From the NCBI RefSeq assembly GCF_010907035.1, contig NZ_QUMK01000054.1, forward strand, positions 1-38,327: DNA of 38,327 nt, read 5' to 3'. The first letter of the stretch is position 1. Each line of letters opens with the position of its first letter. This stretch comes from Rhodopseudomonas sp. BR0M22. Lineage in GTDB: Bacteria > Pseudomonadota > Alphaproteobacteria > Rhizobiales > Xanthobacteraceae. The notes under the pieces were generated by a model, which ran no database searches, was not told the origin of the DNA, and saw nothing but the letters and a program-made list of their open reading frames with translations. Position numbers and translations under genes: made by a program. Below, one piece after another: positions 17,954-26,617 of this stretch.

Positions 17954-18844
17954 CTAACCGCCCGCCTCGAGCCGGCGGATGATGTCGTCGAGCTGGTCGA
18001 GATCGGCGTAGCGGATCTGGACCGCACCGGCACCTTCGTGGTCGTCGATCGTCACCTTCATGCCGAGCACGTCGCTGAGACGTTTCTCGAGTGCCACCGT
18101 GTCGGCGTCTTTGACCGACTTGGCGGCAGCCGTGGCGCGCGGCTTCTGCGGCTTGCGCTCCGGCACGCCTTCTTCGTGCGCGAGCGCTTCGGTCTGCCGG
18201 ACATTGAGACCTTCGGCGACGATCCGCTTGGCGATCGCCGACGGATCGGGCAGACCGATCAGCGCGCGGGCGTGGCCCGCGGTGAGTTCGCCCGAGGCGA
18301 TCAGCGACTTGACGTCGTCGGGCAGCTTGATCAGCCGCATCATATTGGCGACGTGGCTGCGGCTCTTGCCGACGATCTTGGCGATCTCTTCCTGGCTGCG
18401 ATTGAACTCGGCCGCGAGCGCCTGATAGCCGAGCGCCTCTTCGAGCGGATTGAGATCCTCGCGCTGCACGTTTTCGACGATGGCGATTTCGAGCGCCAGC
18501 GCGTCCGAGACATCGACCGGAACGATCGGCACTTCGTGCAGACCGGCGCGCTGCGCCGCGCGCCAGCGCCGCTCGCCGGCGATAATTTCGTAGCGATCGG
18601 CGGCACCCTTCACCGGGCGAACCACGATCGGCTGGATCACGCCGTGCTGCTTGATCGAGTCGGACAGTTCGCCGAGCTCGGCATCGGTGAAGGTGCGGCG
18701 CGGGTTGCGCGGGTTGGCCTTGATGAATTCGATCGGCACCTTGCGCTGCGCGCGCGGTCGCTCGGCCTGCGCCGACTCGCCGCCGACATCGCCAATCAGG
18801 CTCGCCAGGCCGCGTCCCAGGCGCGAACGGTGCTCATCGGCCAT
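17954..18844 (-). CDS. parB: Chromosome-partitioning protein ParB (CTP-dependent parS clamp)
   Basis: A 296-residue protein that loads on parS, binds CTP and spreads along DNA to form the segregation complex moved by ParA. The N-terminus carries the ParA-activating basic region RSRLGRGLASLIGD. The CTP-binding motif GERRWR is at 90-95 and the ENVQRED box at 124-130. The helix-turn-helix that reads parS is about 149-171 (SQEEIAKIVGKSRSHVANMM). A C-terminal dimer domain ends the protein. I chose the ATG at 18844 because AAGGGAG lies about six bases upstream; the frame is open to 18892. It lies downstream of parA on the same strand with a 194-base gap. Three parS sites lie 1.8-3.9 kb away. Confidence 0.97.
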   Translation of the reverse strand: MADEHRSRLGRGLASLIGDVGGESAQAERPRAQRKVPIEFIKANPRNPRRTFTDAELGELSDSIKQHGVIQPIVVRPVKGAADRYEIIAGERRWRAAQRAGLHEVPIVPVDVSDALALEIAIVENVQREDLNPLEEALGYQALAAEFNRSQEEIAKIVGKSRSHVANMMRLIKLPDDVKSLIASGELTAGHARALIGLPDPSAIAKRIVAEGLNVRQTEALAHEEGVPERKPQKPRATAAAKSVKDADTVALEKRLSDVLGMKVTIDDHEGAGAVQIRYADLDQLDDIIRRLEAGG

Positions 18845-18909
18845 CGCCGGCTCCCTTGGATTCACGTCGCTACTCCGCACTGATATAACCAAAGTTGTTA
18901 GTTGTCGTC

Positions 18910-18946
18910 GTCATTGCGAGGAAGCGAAGCCGACGAAGCCATCCAG
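18910..18946. repeat. Dispersed repeat fragment in the parA-parB gap
   Basis: GTCATTGCGAGGAAGCGAAG followed by CGACGAAGCCATCCAG is a form of a short repeat widely scattered in alphaproteobacterial intergenic DNA (GCGAGGAGCGAAGCGACGAAGCAATCCAG type, recalled from general knowledge). Only one arm is clear; a loosely complementary stretch follows near 18974-18996. It interrupts the space between parA and parB. Confidence 0.6.
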
Positions 18947-19038
18947 TCTTCGTCGCCTGTCGCCGGACGGCTTCGCCGCGCGTCCTATGACGGACTGCAG
19001 CACCGCGGTCCGGCGCCCGCCCCTCAGCCGTCCGCCCC

Positions 19039-19893
19039 TCAATGGGCCGTGCGAAGCTCGCGTTCGCGCTGGATCACTTCGGTCGCGAGCTTCAGATAGG
19101 CTTCGCTGCCGACGCATTTCAGATCGTAGACCAGCACCGGCTTGCCGTAGCTCGGCGCTTCCGAGATCCGCACGTTCCGCGGGATCATGGTGTCGTAGAC
19201 CTTCTTGCCCATGAACTGGCGGACGTCGGCGACGACCTGGCTCGACAGATTGTTGCGGCTGTCGAACATCGTCAGCACGATGCCGTGGATGGTGAGCGCG
19301 GGATTGAGATTGGTGCGGACCTGCTCGACGGTCTGCAGCAACTGCGACAGACCTTCGAGGGCGAAGAACTCGCACTGCAGCGGCACCAGGATCGCGTCCG
19401 CCGCCGCCATCGCATTCACAGTCAGCAGGTTGAGCGACGGCGGGCAGTCGATCAGCACGTAGGTGTAGTCGAGCGGCGGATCGATATCCTTGTTGAGCAC
19501 GCCGATCGCGTCGCGCAGCCGGAACGCGCGGTCGCTGCGATTGCCGAGCTCGAGCTCGAGGCCGGACAGGTCCATCGTCGAGGCCGCGATGTGCAGCCGA
19601 GGCACCGCGGTCGCCACCACCGCATCGCGCAGCGGCGCCTCGCCGGCCAGCACGTCGTAAGTCGAGGTGTTGCGATCGCGGCGATCGATCCCGAGCCCGG
19701 TCGAGGCGTTACCCTGCGGGTCGAGATCGACGATCAGAACTCGCTCGCCGATCGCGGCCAGCGCGGTGCCGAGATTGATTGCGGTGGTGGTCTTGCCGAC
19801 CCCGCCCTTCTGGTTGGCGAGCGCGATGATGCGCGGACGCCCGGGCTCGGAATTCACCCTATCCTCTTGATAAATATCATCAATCACGGTCAT
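19039..19893 (-). CDS. parA: Chromosome-partitioning ATPase ParA
   Basis: A 284-residue deviant-Walker ATPase that coats the nucleoid and pulls the ParB-parS complex as ParB stimulates its ATPase. KGGVGKTT at 29-36 is the deviant Walker A with its signature first lysine. DLDPQGNASTGLG is motif A' and LIDCPPSLNLLTVNAM is Walker B. It aligns with chromosomal Soj/ParA types, without the long N-terminal helix-turn-helix of plasmid ParA. Start: ATG at 19893 fits relatives, but a GTG at 19857 has a better ribosome site (AGAGGA about five bases upstream), giving 272 residues. Order rsmG-parA-parB is the standard origin-proximal cluster. Confidence 0.97.
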   Translation of the reverse strand: MTVIDDIYQEDRVNSEPGRPRIIALANQKGGVGKTTTAINLGTALAAIGERVLIVDLDPQGNASTGLGIDRRDRNTSTYDVLAGEAPLRDAVVATAVPRLHIAASTMDLSGLELELGNRSDRAFRLRDAIGVLNKDIDPPLDYTYVLIDCPPSLNLLTVNAMAAADAILVPLQCEFFALEGLSQLLQTVEQVRTNLNPALTIHGIVLTMFDSRNNLSSQVVADVRQFMGKKVYDTMIPRNVRISEAPSYGKPVLVYDLKCVGSEAYLKLATEVIQRERELRTAH

Positions 19894-19914
19894 GACAGGT
19901 TCTTCGGCTTGCGG

Positions 19915-20586
19915 TTATATGCGTCGTTCGATGGAGTCGATCTCGACGATCCAGCCTTGGCCACCGGTCACGCTGGCATGCAGCTTGGGCTGAATTTTCC
20001 AATATTTAGTAGCTTCAGTCAATTCCGCCTCTACATCTTGACCCTTCAGGAACAACGCCTTGGTGGTTCCGGAAGTCATCAGAGGTTGGGCGAAACCGAT
20101 GAGTTGGTGTAGCGGAGCGACCGCACGCGCGGTGATGCAATCGACCGCCTGTGGGAATCTATCCACGTTATCCCCGATGTCCGCGAGCATCACTGAGCCG
20201 GGCGCACCGGTGACCCGAAGCGCCTCGCGCAGAAATGCCGCCTTCTTGGCGATCCGCTCGACCAGAGTGACATGCCCGCCGACGTCAGCCATGGCACAGG
20301 CCAATACGATCCCCGGGAACCCACCGCCCGAGCCAAAGTCGAGCCACCGCCGCGCGTTCGGAACAAGCCCGAGCAACTGAAGCGAGTCGGCGATATGCCG
20401 GGTCCAGAGCTGCGGAAGCGTCGACGGCGCGACCAGATTGGTCTTAGCCTGCCATTGCTGCAGCAACGCGACATAGGCGTCGAGCCTCGCTTCGAGCGCC
20501 GGCGAGATCGGGACGAGCTTCAGCGCCGACGCTTTATCGGCGTCGAGATCGGAGACTGAAACGAAAGGTCTGGCAGCGCGCTGCAT
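19915..20586 (-). CDS. rsmG: 16S rRNA (guanine527-N7)-methyltransferase RsmG
   Basis: A 223-residue SAM methyltransferase that modifies G527 in the 530 loop of 16S rRNA; loss typically gives low-level streptomycin resistance. The SAM motif is WLDFGSGGGFPGIVLA, followed by VTLVERIAKKAAFLREALR and the DCITARAVAPLHQLI block, all characteristic of GidB/RsmG. LWTRHIADSLQL is the N-terminal signature. It lies between mnmG and parA on the same strand. Two parS sites occupy the 164-base gap separating it from mnmG. Confidence 0.96.
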   Translation of the reverse strand: MQRAARPFVSVSDLDADKASALKLVPISPALEARLDAYVALLQQWQAKTNLVAPSTLPQLWTRHIADSLQLLGLVPNARRWLDFGSGGGFPGIVLACAMADVGGHVTLVERIAKKAAFLREALRVTGAPGSVMLADIGDNVDRFPQAVDCITARAVAPLHQLIGFAQPLMTSGTTKALFLKGQDVEAELTEATKYWKIQPKLHASVTGGQGWIVEIDSIERRI

Positions 20587-20688
20587 GGAACTTCACTGCA
20601 GGGAGACGGCCACGATGGGCCTACTTTGATTATATTCTTGCAAACCGATTCCATCCATCGAATCCGGCATCAATCTGCAGACGGCTGG

Positions 20689-20704
20689 AGTTTCACGTGA
20701 AACA
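20689..20704. promoter_or_regulatory. parS-like ParB-binding site 1 (one mismatch)
   Basis: AGTTTCACGTGAAACA matches the parS consensus TGTTTCACGTGAAACA at 15 of 16 positions, differing only in the first base. It lies between the rsmG start and the mnmG stop, 37 bases from a perfect site, about 1.8 kb from parB. Confidence 0.85.
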
Positions 20705-20725
20705 TGATGAAGCTCAAAGACGGGG

Positions 20726-20741
20726 TGTTTCACGTGAAACA
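20726..20741. promoter_or_regulatory. parS ParB-binding site 2 (perfect)
   Basis: TGTTTCACGTGAAACA is an exact parS palindrome and is extended to a perfect 20-base palindrome (20724-20743, GG...CC). ParB loads here to form the partition complex. It sits in the mnmG-rsmG gap. Confidence 0.95.
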
Positions 20742-20750
20742 CCGCGCGGC

Positions 20751-22619
20751 CTACCCCGTCGATTTCCGCTTTCGCTGTTCCCGTCGCAGATAGGCGGCGA
20801 GAATTCCGAGGGCCGCCGGCGTGATGCCGTCAAGCCGTCCAGCCTGCCCCACCGTATGGGGACGATGCCGCTCCAGCCGCGTCCGGGCTTCATTCGACAG
20901 CCCTGGAACCAACGCGTAATCGACATCGCTCAGCCGCAGGCTTTCGTCGCGCCGAAACGCCTCGACGTCGGCGGTCTGGCGTTCGAGATACACATGGTAC
21001 TTCGCGTCGATCTCGACATGCGTCGCGACGCCCGGATCGACCTGGCCGAGTTCCGGCCAGATCGCCTGAACCAGTTTCCATTCGATTTCCGGATAGGACA
21101 GCAGGTCGAACGCCGAGCGCCGTTGACCATCCCGGTTCAGGGCCAGTCCGTGCTTGCCGGCCTCGTTCGGGGTGATCGACAACGACTGGGCCAGCGCTTT
21201 GGCGTCCTGAAGCGCTGCCATCTTGTGACGATGGAACGCCGCCCGCTCTGCGCCGACGCAGCCGAGCGCCAGCCCCTTGTCGGTGAGACGCTGGTCGGCA
21301 TTGTCGGCCCGCAGGGTCAGGCGATACTCGGCCCGGGAGGTGAACATCCGGTACGGCTCGGTGATGCCGCGGGTCACCAGATCGTCGATCATCACGCCGA
21401 GGTAGCCGTCAGCGCGGTCAAACACCGCAACATCTCCTCCACCCGCGAAGAGCGCCGCATTGAGCCCCGCGACCAGACCCTGGGCCGCCGCCTCTTCATA
21501 ACCGGTGGTGCCGTTGATCTGCCCGGCCAGAAACAACCCACGCACACGCTTCGTCTGGAGGGTGGGCTCCAACTCCCGCGGATCGACGTGGTCGTACTCG
21601 ATCGCATAACCCGGGCGGAACATCTCGGTCCGCTCCAGGCCAGGAATCGTCTTCAGGATCGCACGCTGCACCTCTTCGGGCAGCGAGGTCGAGATCCCGT
21701 TGGGGTAGACGGTCGGATCGTCGAGCCCTTCCGGCTCCAGGAAGATCTGGTGGCCGTCGCGGTCTCCGAATTTGACGATCTTGTCCTCGATCGACGGGCA
21801 ATAGCGCGGTCCCGTCGATTGGATCTGGCCGGAATACATCGGCGAGCGATGCACATTGGCGCGGATCACCTCGTGGGTGGCCGGCATCGTTCGGGTGATG
21901 CCGCATTCGATCTGCGGCGTCGTGATTGCTGGCGTCAGGACCGAAAACGGCTCCGCCGGATCGTCTCCGGGCTGCATTTCGACCGCATCCCAATCGATCG
22001 TCCTGCCATCCAGACGCGGCGGTGTCCCGGTCTTGAGACGACCGAGCGTGAAACCAAGCGCTTCGAAAGAAGCCGACAGCCCGAGCGCAGGAGCTTCGTC
22101 GATCCGGCCCGCCGGCCAGCTCCGCTCGCCGAGATGGATCAGGCCGCGCAGAAACGTGCCCGTGGTGATGACGACCGCGCCTGCAGTGAACTCCCGACCG
22201 TCACCGAGACGGATCCCGGTCACACGGCCGTCGCGCCACAACAGCGCGTCAGCCTCCCCTTCGACAACCGATAGGTTCGCGGTCGCGCGGATCGCCGTCT
22301 GCATCGCCGCCGCATACAGCTTGCGGTCGGCCTGGGCTCTGGGACCGCGGACGGCTGGCCCCTTGCGCCGGTTGAGCATCCGGAACTGAATGCCGCCGGC
22401 ATCGGCGACCCGGCCCATCAGACCATCCAACGCGTCGACTTCGCGAACCAGATGGCCTTTTCCAAGCCCGCCGATCGCGGGATTGCAGGACATCGCACCG
22501 ACGGTGGCAAAGCGATGGGTAACCAACGCGGTGGTGGCGCCGGCGCGCGCAGCGGCAGCCGCCGCCTCACAGCCGGCATGGCCGCCACCGATAACAATGA
22601 CGTCGAACGAGGTGCGCAT
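20751..22619 (-). CDS. mnmG: tRNA uridine-5-carboxymethylaminomethyl modification protein MnmG
   Basis: A 622-residue FAD enzyme that, with MnmE, installs the cmnm5 group on wobble U34 of certain tRNAs using methylene-tetrahydrofolate and glycine or ammonium. The N-terminal dinucleotide-binding loop is [14 protein letters not shown] (glycines at 11-16). Later blocks include [86 protein letters not shown] and [19 protein letters not shown]. The length is normal. It lies between mnmE and rsmG with parS sites on both flanks. Confidence 0.98.
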   Translation of the reverse strand: MRTSFDVIVIGGGHAGCEAAAAAARAGATTALVTHRFATVGAMSCNPAIGGLGKGHLVREVDALDGLMGRVADAGGIQFRMLNRRKGPAVRGPRAQADRKLYAAAMQTAIRATANLSVVEGEADALLWRDGRVTGIRLGDGREFTAGAVVITTGTFLRGLIHLGERSWPAGRIDEAPALGLSASFEALGFTLGRLKTGTPPRLDGRTIDWDAVEMQPGDDPAEPFSVLTPAITTPQIECGITRTMPATHEVIRANVHRSPMYSGQIQSTGPRYCPSIEDKIVKFGDRDGHQIFLEPEGLDDPTVYPNGISTSLPEEVQRAILKTIPGLERTEMFRPGYAIEYDHVDPRELEPTLQTKRVRGLFLAGQINGTTGYEEAAAQGLVAGLNAALFAGGGDVAVFDRADGYLGVMIDDLVTRGITEPYRMFTSRAEYRLTLRADNADQRLTDKGLALGCVGAERAAFHRHKMAALQDAKALAQSLSITPNEAGKHGLALNRDGQRRSAFDLLSYPEIEWKLVQAIWPELGQVDPGVATHVEIDAKYHVYLERQTADVEAFRRDESLRLSDVDYALVPGLSNEARTRLERHRPHTVGQAGRLDGITPAALGILAAYLRREQRKRKSTG

Positions 22620-22697
22620 TCGAGGGTTCTAGCTCAGCTCCTGGGAGCTTTGAAGGCGAGTTGCTGTGATCTCGATACCGCACAAACCTCACCGCAT

Positions 22698-22713
22698 TGT
22701 TTCACGTGAAACA
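22698..22713. promoter_or_regulatory. parS ParB-binding site 3 (perfect)
   Basis: TGTTTCACGTGAAACA, an exact parS palindrome, lies in the 156-base gap between the mnmE stop and the mnmG start. It is about 2 kb from the other pair and 3.9 kb from parB. Confidence 0.95.
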
Positions 22714-22775
22714 GCCCGGGCACCGGATGCGGTCGTGGTTAACCAGTCCTTACCGGCCAGCCGCCCTTCGGCGGT

Positions 22776-24104
22776 CTATTTACCAATGCAGAACCGGCTG
22801 AAGATCTCGCCGAGCACGTCTTCGACGTCCACACGGCCAAGCAATCGCCCGAGACTGTGAGCCGCGGCCCGAAGTTCTTCGGCCACGATTTCCTCTGCCA
22901 GACCCGGAGCCATGCTCCGTCCCAGCGCCGCAGCGGCATCGGCCAGCAGAGCGCGATGCCGGTCCCGGGTGATCAGTCCCGCCTCCGCGTGGCCGAAATA
23001 TTGCGCCGCAAAGCGTGACATTTCGCGCAGCAAGTCGCCAAAACCCTCGCCCGTCGTCGCCGAAATCCAGAAATCGGCGCCGGAGGATCGCAACTCCGTT
23101 TCCTCGCTCGTCCCGAAGAGGTCGATCTTGTTGCGCACACGCCAGACGACCGGACCAGCGACATCCGGACAGGACGCATCCGCCGTCGCGCTCACCCACA
23201 ACACCAGATCGGCCGCCGCAGCCCGCGACCGGGCGCGCCTCACGCCCTCCTGCTCGACCGGATCATCGCTGTCGCGGAGACCGGCGGTGTCGATGACCGT
23301 CACCGGATAGCCATCGAGATCGAGCTGCACCTCGATCACATCCCGGGTCGTGCCGGCATGCGGCGAGACGATCGCCACTTCACGCCGCGCCAGGCGATTG
23401 ACCAGAGTGGACTTGCCGACGTTCGGCACGCCGGCAATCGCCACCACCATCCCATCGCGAAGCCGTTCGCTGCGCCCCTGCTCGGCCAACACCGCAGCAA
23501 TCTCGCCAGACAGCGCCGCGATTTTCGCCCGCGCCGGCGCCATCAATTCGTCCGCCACGTCGCCTTCGTCGGAAAAATCGATCCCGGCTTCGACCAGAGC
23601 CAGTGCTTCGATGATCTGGTCGCGCCAGCGCCTTGCTCTATCGCCCAGAATCCCGCCGAGCTGGCGCAGTGCCTGACGACGCTGAGCGTCCGTATCGGCA
23701 TGGATCAGGTCGTCGAGACCTTCGGCTTCGGTCAGGTCGAGCTTGCCGTTCTCGAACGCGCGGCGGGTGAATTCGCCCGGCTCGGCCAGTCGGACACCTT
23801 CGAGTTCCGACAAGGTCTTGATCAGCGCCGCCGCGACCGCCCGGCTGCCGTGGATGTGCAGCTCGGCAACGTTCTCACCGGTGGCCGAGGCTGGCCCCGG
23901 GAACCAGAGCACCACCCCATCGTCGATCTTATCGCCGGCTGCATCCCGAAGATCACAGCGCATCGCCCGTCGCGGCGGCGGTCGTCTCCCCGCCAGGGCT
24001 GTCAGCACGTCGCCCGCCTGCGGCCCGGATATCCGAACGATCGCAATCGCGGACGGCAGCGGCCCGGTCGCGAGGGCAAAGATGGTCTGGTCGCTCGGAT
24101 GCAT
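22776..24104 (-). CDS. mnmE: tRNA modification GTPase MnmE
   Basis: A 442-residue partner of MnmG in wobble-uridine modification. It has an N-terminal formyl-THF-binding domain ([40 protein letters not shown]), a helical domain and an inserted G domain. Its G1 loop is GVPNVGKS at 225-232, with switch [13 protein letters not shown]3 DTAG and G4 NKID. It ends in the catalytic CIGK motif (439-442) common to MnmE. I chose the ATG at 24104 ([11 protein letters not shown]) as the family start; the frame is open to 24140 but the extra residues would overlap the rho terminator. It follows rho on the same strand. Confidence 0.97.
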   Translation of the reverse strand: MHPSDQTIFALATGPLPSAIAIVRISGPQAGDVLTALAGRRPPPRRAMRCDLRDAAGDKIDDGVVLWFPGPASATGENVAELHIHGSRAVAAALIKTLSELEGVRLAEPGEFTRRAFENGKLDLTEAEGLDDLIHADTDAQRRQALRQLGGILGDRARRWRDQIIEALALVEAGIDFSDEGDVADELMAPARAKIAALSGEIAAVLAEQGRSERLRDGMVVAIAGVPNVGKSTLVNRLARREVAIVSPHAGTTRDVIEVQLDLDGYPVTVIDTAGLRDSDDPVEQEGVRRARSRAAAADLVLWVSATADASCPDVAGPVVWRVRNKIDLFGTSEETELRSSGADFWISATTGEGFGDLLREMSRFAAQYFGHAEAGLITRDRHRALLADAAAALGRSMAPGLAEEIVAEELRAAAHSLGRLLGRVDVEDVLGEIFSRFCIGK

Positions 24105-24140
24105 GGCCGCTGTCTTGCCGAGGCGCCGTTGCGAACGCAA

Positions 24141-24170
24141 ACAAAAAGGGCGCCCCGATCGGGACGCCCT
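24141..24170 (-). terminator. Intrinsic terminator after rho
   Basis: On the minus strand AGGGCGTCCCGATCGGGGCGCCCT forms a long GC-rich self-complementary stem (one mismatch) followed directly by TTTTTGTTT. It lies 25 bases past the rho stop codon and just before the mnmE start, so it should separate the rho transcript from mnmE. Confidence 0.85.
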
Positions 24171-24194
24171 CGCTAGCTCCTGTCTCCAACTCGC

Positions 24195-25460
24195 TCAGGT
24201 GTTCATCGAGTCGAAGAATTCCGAGTTGTTCTTGGTGTTGCGCAGCTTGTCGAGCAGGAACTCGATCGCATCCATGGTCCCCATCGGATTGAGGATACGG
24301 CGCAGCACGTACATCTTCTTGAGGAGCTGCGGATCGGTGATCAGCTCTTCCTTGCGGGTGCCGGAGCGCGAGATGTCGATGGCCGGGAAGGTGCGCTTGT
24401 CGGCGACCTTGCGGTCGAGGATCAGCTCCGAGTTGCCGGTGCCCTTGAACTCTTCGAAGATCACTTCGTCCATGCGCGAGCCGGTATCGACCAGCGCGGT
24501 GGCGATGATGGTGAGCGATCCGCCCTCTTCGATGTTGCGGGCGGCGCCGAAGAACCGCTTCGGCCGCTGCAGCGCGTTGGCGTCGACACCGCCGGTCAGC
24601 ACCTTACCCGAAGACGGCACCACCGTGTTGTAGGCGCGGCCGAGGCGGGTGATCGAGTCCAGCAGGATGACGACGTCACGGCCGTGTTCGACCAGGCGCT
24701 TGGCCTTTTCGATCACCATCTCGGCGACCTGAACGTGGCGAACCGCCGGCTCGTCGAAGGTCGAGGAGATCACCTCACCCTTCACCGAGCGCTGCATGTC
24801 GGTGACTTCTTCGGGCCGCTCGTCGATCAGCAACACGATCAAATAGCACTCAGGATGGTTCGCCGTGATCGAGTGTGCGATGTTCTGCATCAGCACGGTT
24901 TTACCGGTGCGCGGCGGCGCGACGATCAGCGCACGTTGGCCCTTACCGATCGGGGCCACGATGTCGATCACCCGGGCCGACAGATCCTTACGGGTCGGGT
25001 CGTCGATCTCGAGCCGGAAACGTTCATCGGGAAACAGCGGCGTCAGGTTGTCGAAATTGACCTTGTGCCGGGACTTTTCCGGATCTTCGAAGTTGAGCGT
25101 GTTGACCTTCAGCAGCGCGAAATAGCGTTCGCCTTCCTTCGGGCTGCGGATGTGGCCCTCGATGGTATCGCCGGTGCGCAGACCAAACCGGCGGATTTGC
25201 GAAGGCGACACGTAGATGTCGTCCGGACCGGGAAGGTAGTTCGCGTCCGGCGACCGCAAGAATCCGAAGCCGTCAGATAGGACCTCAACGACGCCCTCGC
25301 CGATGATGTCGGTTTCTTTCGCCGACAATTGCTTCAGGCAGGCGAACATCAGCTCCTGCTTGCGCATCGTGCTGGCGTTCTCGACCCCGAGTTCTTCCGA
25401 AAACGAAACGAGCTCGGCCGGCGTCTTGGCCTTCAAGTCTTGAAGTTTGATTTCCCGCAT
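24195..25460 (-). CDS. rho: Transcription termination factor Rho
   Basis: A 421-residue hexameric RNA helicase that loads on untranslated C-rich RNA and ends transcription. The N-terminal three-helix Rho_N domain ([15 protein letters not shown]) is followed by the cold-shock RNA-binding fold ([19 protein letters not shown] and [13 protein letters not shown]). The motor has Walker A APPRTGKT at 181-188, Walker [15 protein letters not shown], and R- and Q-loop segments. Length fits the short Rho class without acidic or Arg-rich inserts. A promoter-like pair lies about 200 bases upstream and an intrinsic terminator 25 bases downstream. rho is thus probably a single-gene unit with a long leader, which in other bacteria serves autoregulation. 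Confidence 0.98.
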   Translation of the reverse strand: MREIKLQDLKAKTPAELVSFSEELGVENASTMRKQELMFACLKQLSAKETDIIGEGVVEVLSDGFGFLRSPDANYLPGPDDIYVSPSQIRRFGLRTGDTIEGHIRSPKEGERYFALLKVNTLNFEDPEKSRHKVNFDNLTPLFPDERFRLEIDDPTRKDLSARVIDIVAPIGKGQRALIVAPPRTGKTVLMQNIAHSITANHPECYLIVLLIDERPEEVTDMQRSVKGEVISSTFDEPAVRHVQVAEMVIEKAKRLVEHGRDVVILLDSITRLGRAYNTVVPSSGKVLTGGVDANALQRPKRFFGAARNIEEGGSLTIIATALVDTGSRMDEVIFEEFKGTGNSELILDRKVADKRTFPAIDISRSGTRKEELITDPQLLKKMYVLRRILNPMGTMDAIEFLLDKLRNTKNNSEFFDSMNT

Positions 25461-25660
25461 GGGGGTGGTCCTGTGGAAACGAGACTGGGGGAATCGTCAG
25501 CGGAAGAAGGAGCGGAAGGAAATAACCGGAGGTCCGCAGGTCTTCAGATCGACGGCGTCTTGAGCAAGGAAGGTGCGGGAGGCTTCAAACCCGGTGCGGC
25601 GGCCGGCTCTAACGGAACCAGATCGCAACCACATTCGCCTGCTTTAGGTGGGACGACTCC

Positions 25661-25689
25661 ACTATAGAAAATCCGTCGCATCGACGCAA
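25661..25689 (-). promoter_or_regulatory. Sigma-70-type promoter candidate for rho
   Basis: On the minus strand TTGCGT (25689-25684) and TATAGT (25666-25661) are separated by exactly 17 bases. Both elements differ from the consensus by two bases or fewer, and they lie between hemJ and rho. Transcription would begin near 25655 and leave a leader of about 195 bases before the rho start codon. No transcription data are available to confirm it. Confidence 0.5.
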
Positions 25690-25722
25690 GACGATCGGCA
25701 CAGCACCGTTCGTTTCATGCCG

Positions 25723-26163
25723 TCAGAACGGTTTGACGATCACAAAGATCACTGCGGCGACCATCAGAAGAGTCGGTATCTCATTGATTACACGATAGAA
25801 TTTATGAGATCGCGTATTCCGATCGGCGGCGAAATCGCGGACGTAGCGACCCAGCATCACATGGATCACGGTCATCAGCACGACCGCAGCCAGTTTGGCG
25901 TGAAACCAGCCCGACGCAAAATAGCCCTGCTCCCAGGCAATCGCCAGACCGGCAACCCAAGCCACCATCATGGCCGGATTCATGATCGCACGGTACAGCC
26001 GGCGCTCCATGACCTTGAACGTCTCGGACTGCGTCGATCCGATCTCGGCGGTGCAATGGTAGACGAACAGCCGCGGCATATACAGCATGCCGGCCATCCA
26101 TGAGATCACTGCCACGACGTGCAGGGTCTTCACCCACGGATAGACATAGACCCACTCGATCAT
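25723..26163 (-). CDS. hemJ: Protoporphyrinogen oxidase HemJ family membrane protein
   Basis: A 146-residue integral membrane protein that oxidises protoporphyrinogen IX in heme and chlorophyll synthesis in bacteria lacking HemG/HemY. Four hydrophobic segments are visible. The conserved N-terminal block is YPWVKTLHVVAVISWMAGMLYMPRLFVYH, with His15 and His36 as likely heme or active-site ligands; it is followed by ERRLYRAIMNPAM, the GWFHAKLAAVVLMTVIH helix and the C-terminal EIPTLLMVAAVIFVIVKPF. I chose the ATG at 26163, with GGAAGA just upstream; longer in-frame ATGs at 26175 and 26283 add residues atypical for the family. It lies upstream of rho on the same strand and faces the candidate origin region. 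Confidence 0.9.
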   Translation of the reverse strand: MIEWVYVYPWVKTLHVVAVISWMAGMLYMPRLFVYHCTAEIGSTQSETFKVMERRLYRAIMNPAMMVAWVAGLAIAWEQGYFASGWFHAKLAAVVLMTVIHVMLGRYVRDFAADRNTRSHKFYRVINEIPTLLMVAAVIFVIVKPF

Positions 26164-26617
26164 TCGATCTTCCATTCCGCTGTGCCGCGAAGCTGCAACT
26201 GAATCCGGAACGCAGGACCCGCATCGCGCGTTGATCGAATGCTCGAATGCAGAGCTTTCCGCAAGCGGCACCCTTCTAATCAATATTTATAGATTCTTAA
26301 GGTTTGAGTCTAAGTGGCCGTGGATTTGACTCACCCAACGGCATTCCTGAGTTCTTCCGTCGCGGCCCACATCTCAACATCTATCCCCAGCCGCTCGACT
26401 GTTCGATGAGCTGTTGCAAGATCAGGGCGTTGCGCCGGATCGTCGCCGCATTACCGAGAGACAAATCCACATTCACCCGCTAACCTCATCACGACCCCGA
26501 AATGCTCTTCTCATCCGACCCCTGTGAAGAAAAAGCCGGGTTATCCCGACTGCGACGACCGCGGCCCCGGTTTGGTGTGGTTCTCGCCCCGTTGTTCACA
26601 GGTTACACAGGGCCACG
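26164..26617. other. Divergent intergenic region, candidate chromosomal replication origin (oriC)
   Basis: A 454-base gap between hemJ (-) and ppsR (+). It holds an AT-rich patch (about 26275-26300, CTAATCAATATTTATAG then ATTCTTAA) and three GANTC methylation sites in 41 bases (26292, 26306, 26328), plus one at 26201. Several 9-mers lie two changes from the DnaA box TTATCCACA: CTATCCCCA 26381, AAATCCACA 26463, TTCTTCACA on the minus strand at 26523, TTATCCCGA 26541 and TTGTTCACA 26592. The Caulobacter origin lies at the same boundary, beside the DUF299/ppsR-maf-coaE-dnaQ side. No perfect DnaA box is present. It must also carry the promoters of both flanking genes. Confidence 0.5.

Noticed and set aside
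18651-19214. Plus-strand frame through the parA-parB gap as a possible small gene
   Set aside because: Overlaps the ends of both par genes and a repeat; composition is Arg/Ser/Pro-rich without a domain.
20697-22274. A 525-residue open frame on the plus strand opposite mnmG that begins at a parS site
   Set aside because: Antisense shadow of mnmG; its start merely coincides with the ATG following the parS palindrome.
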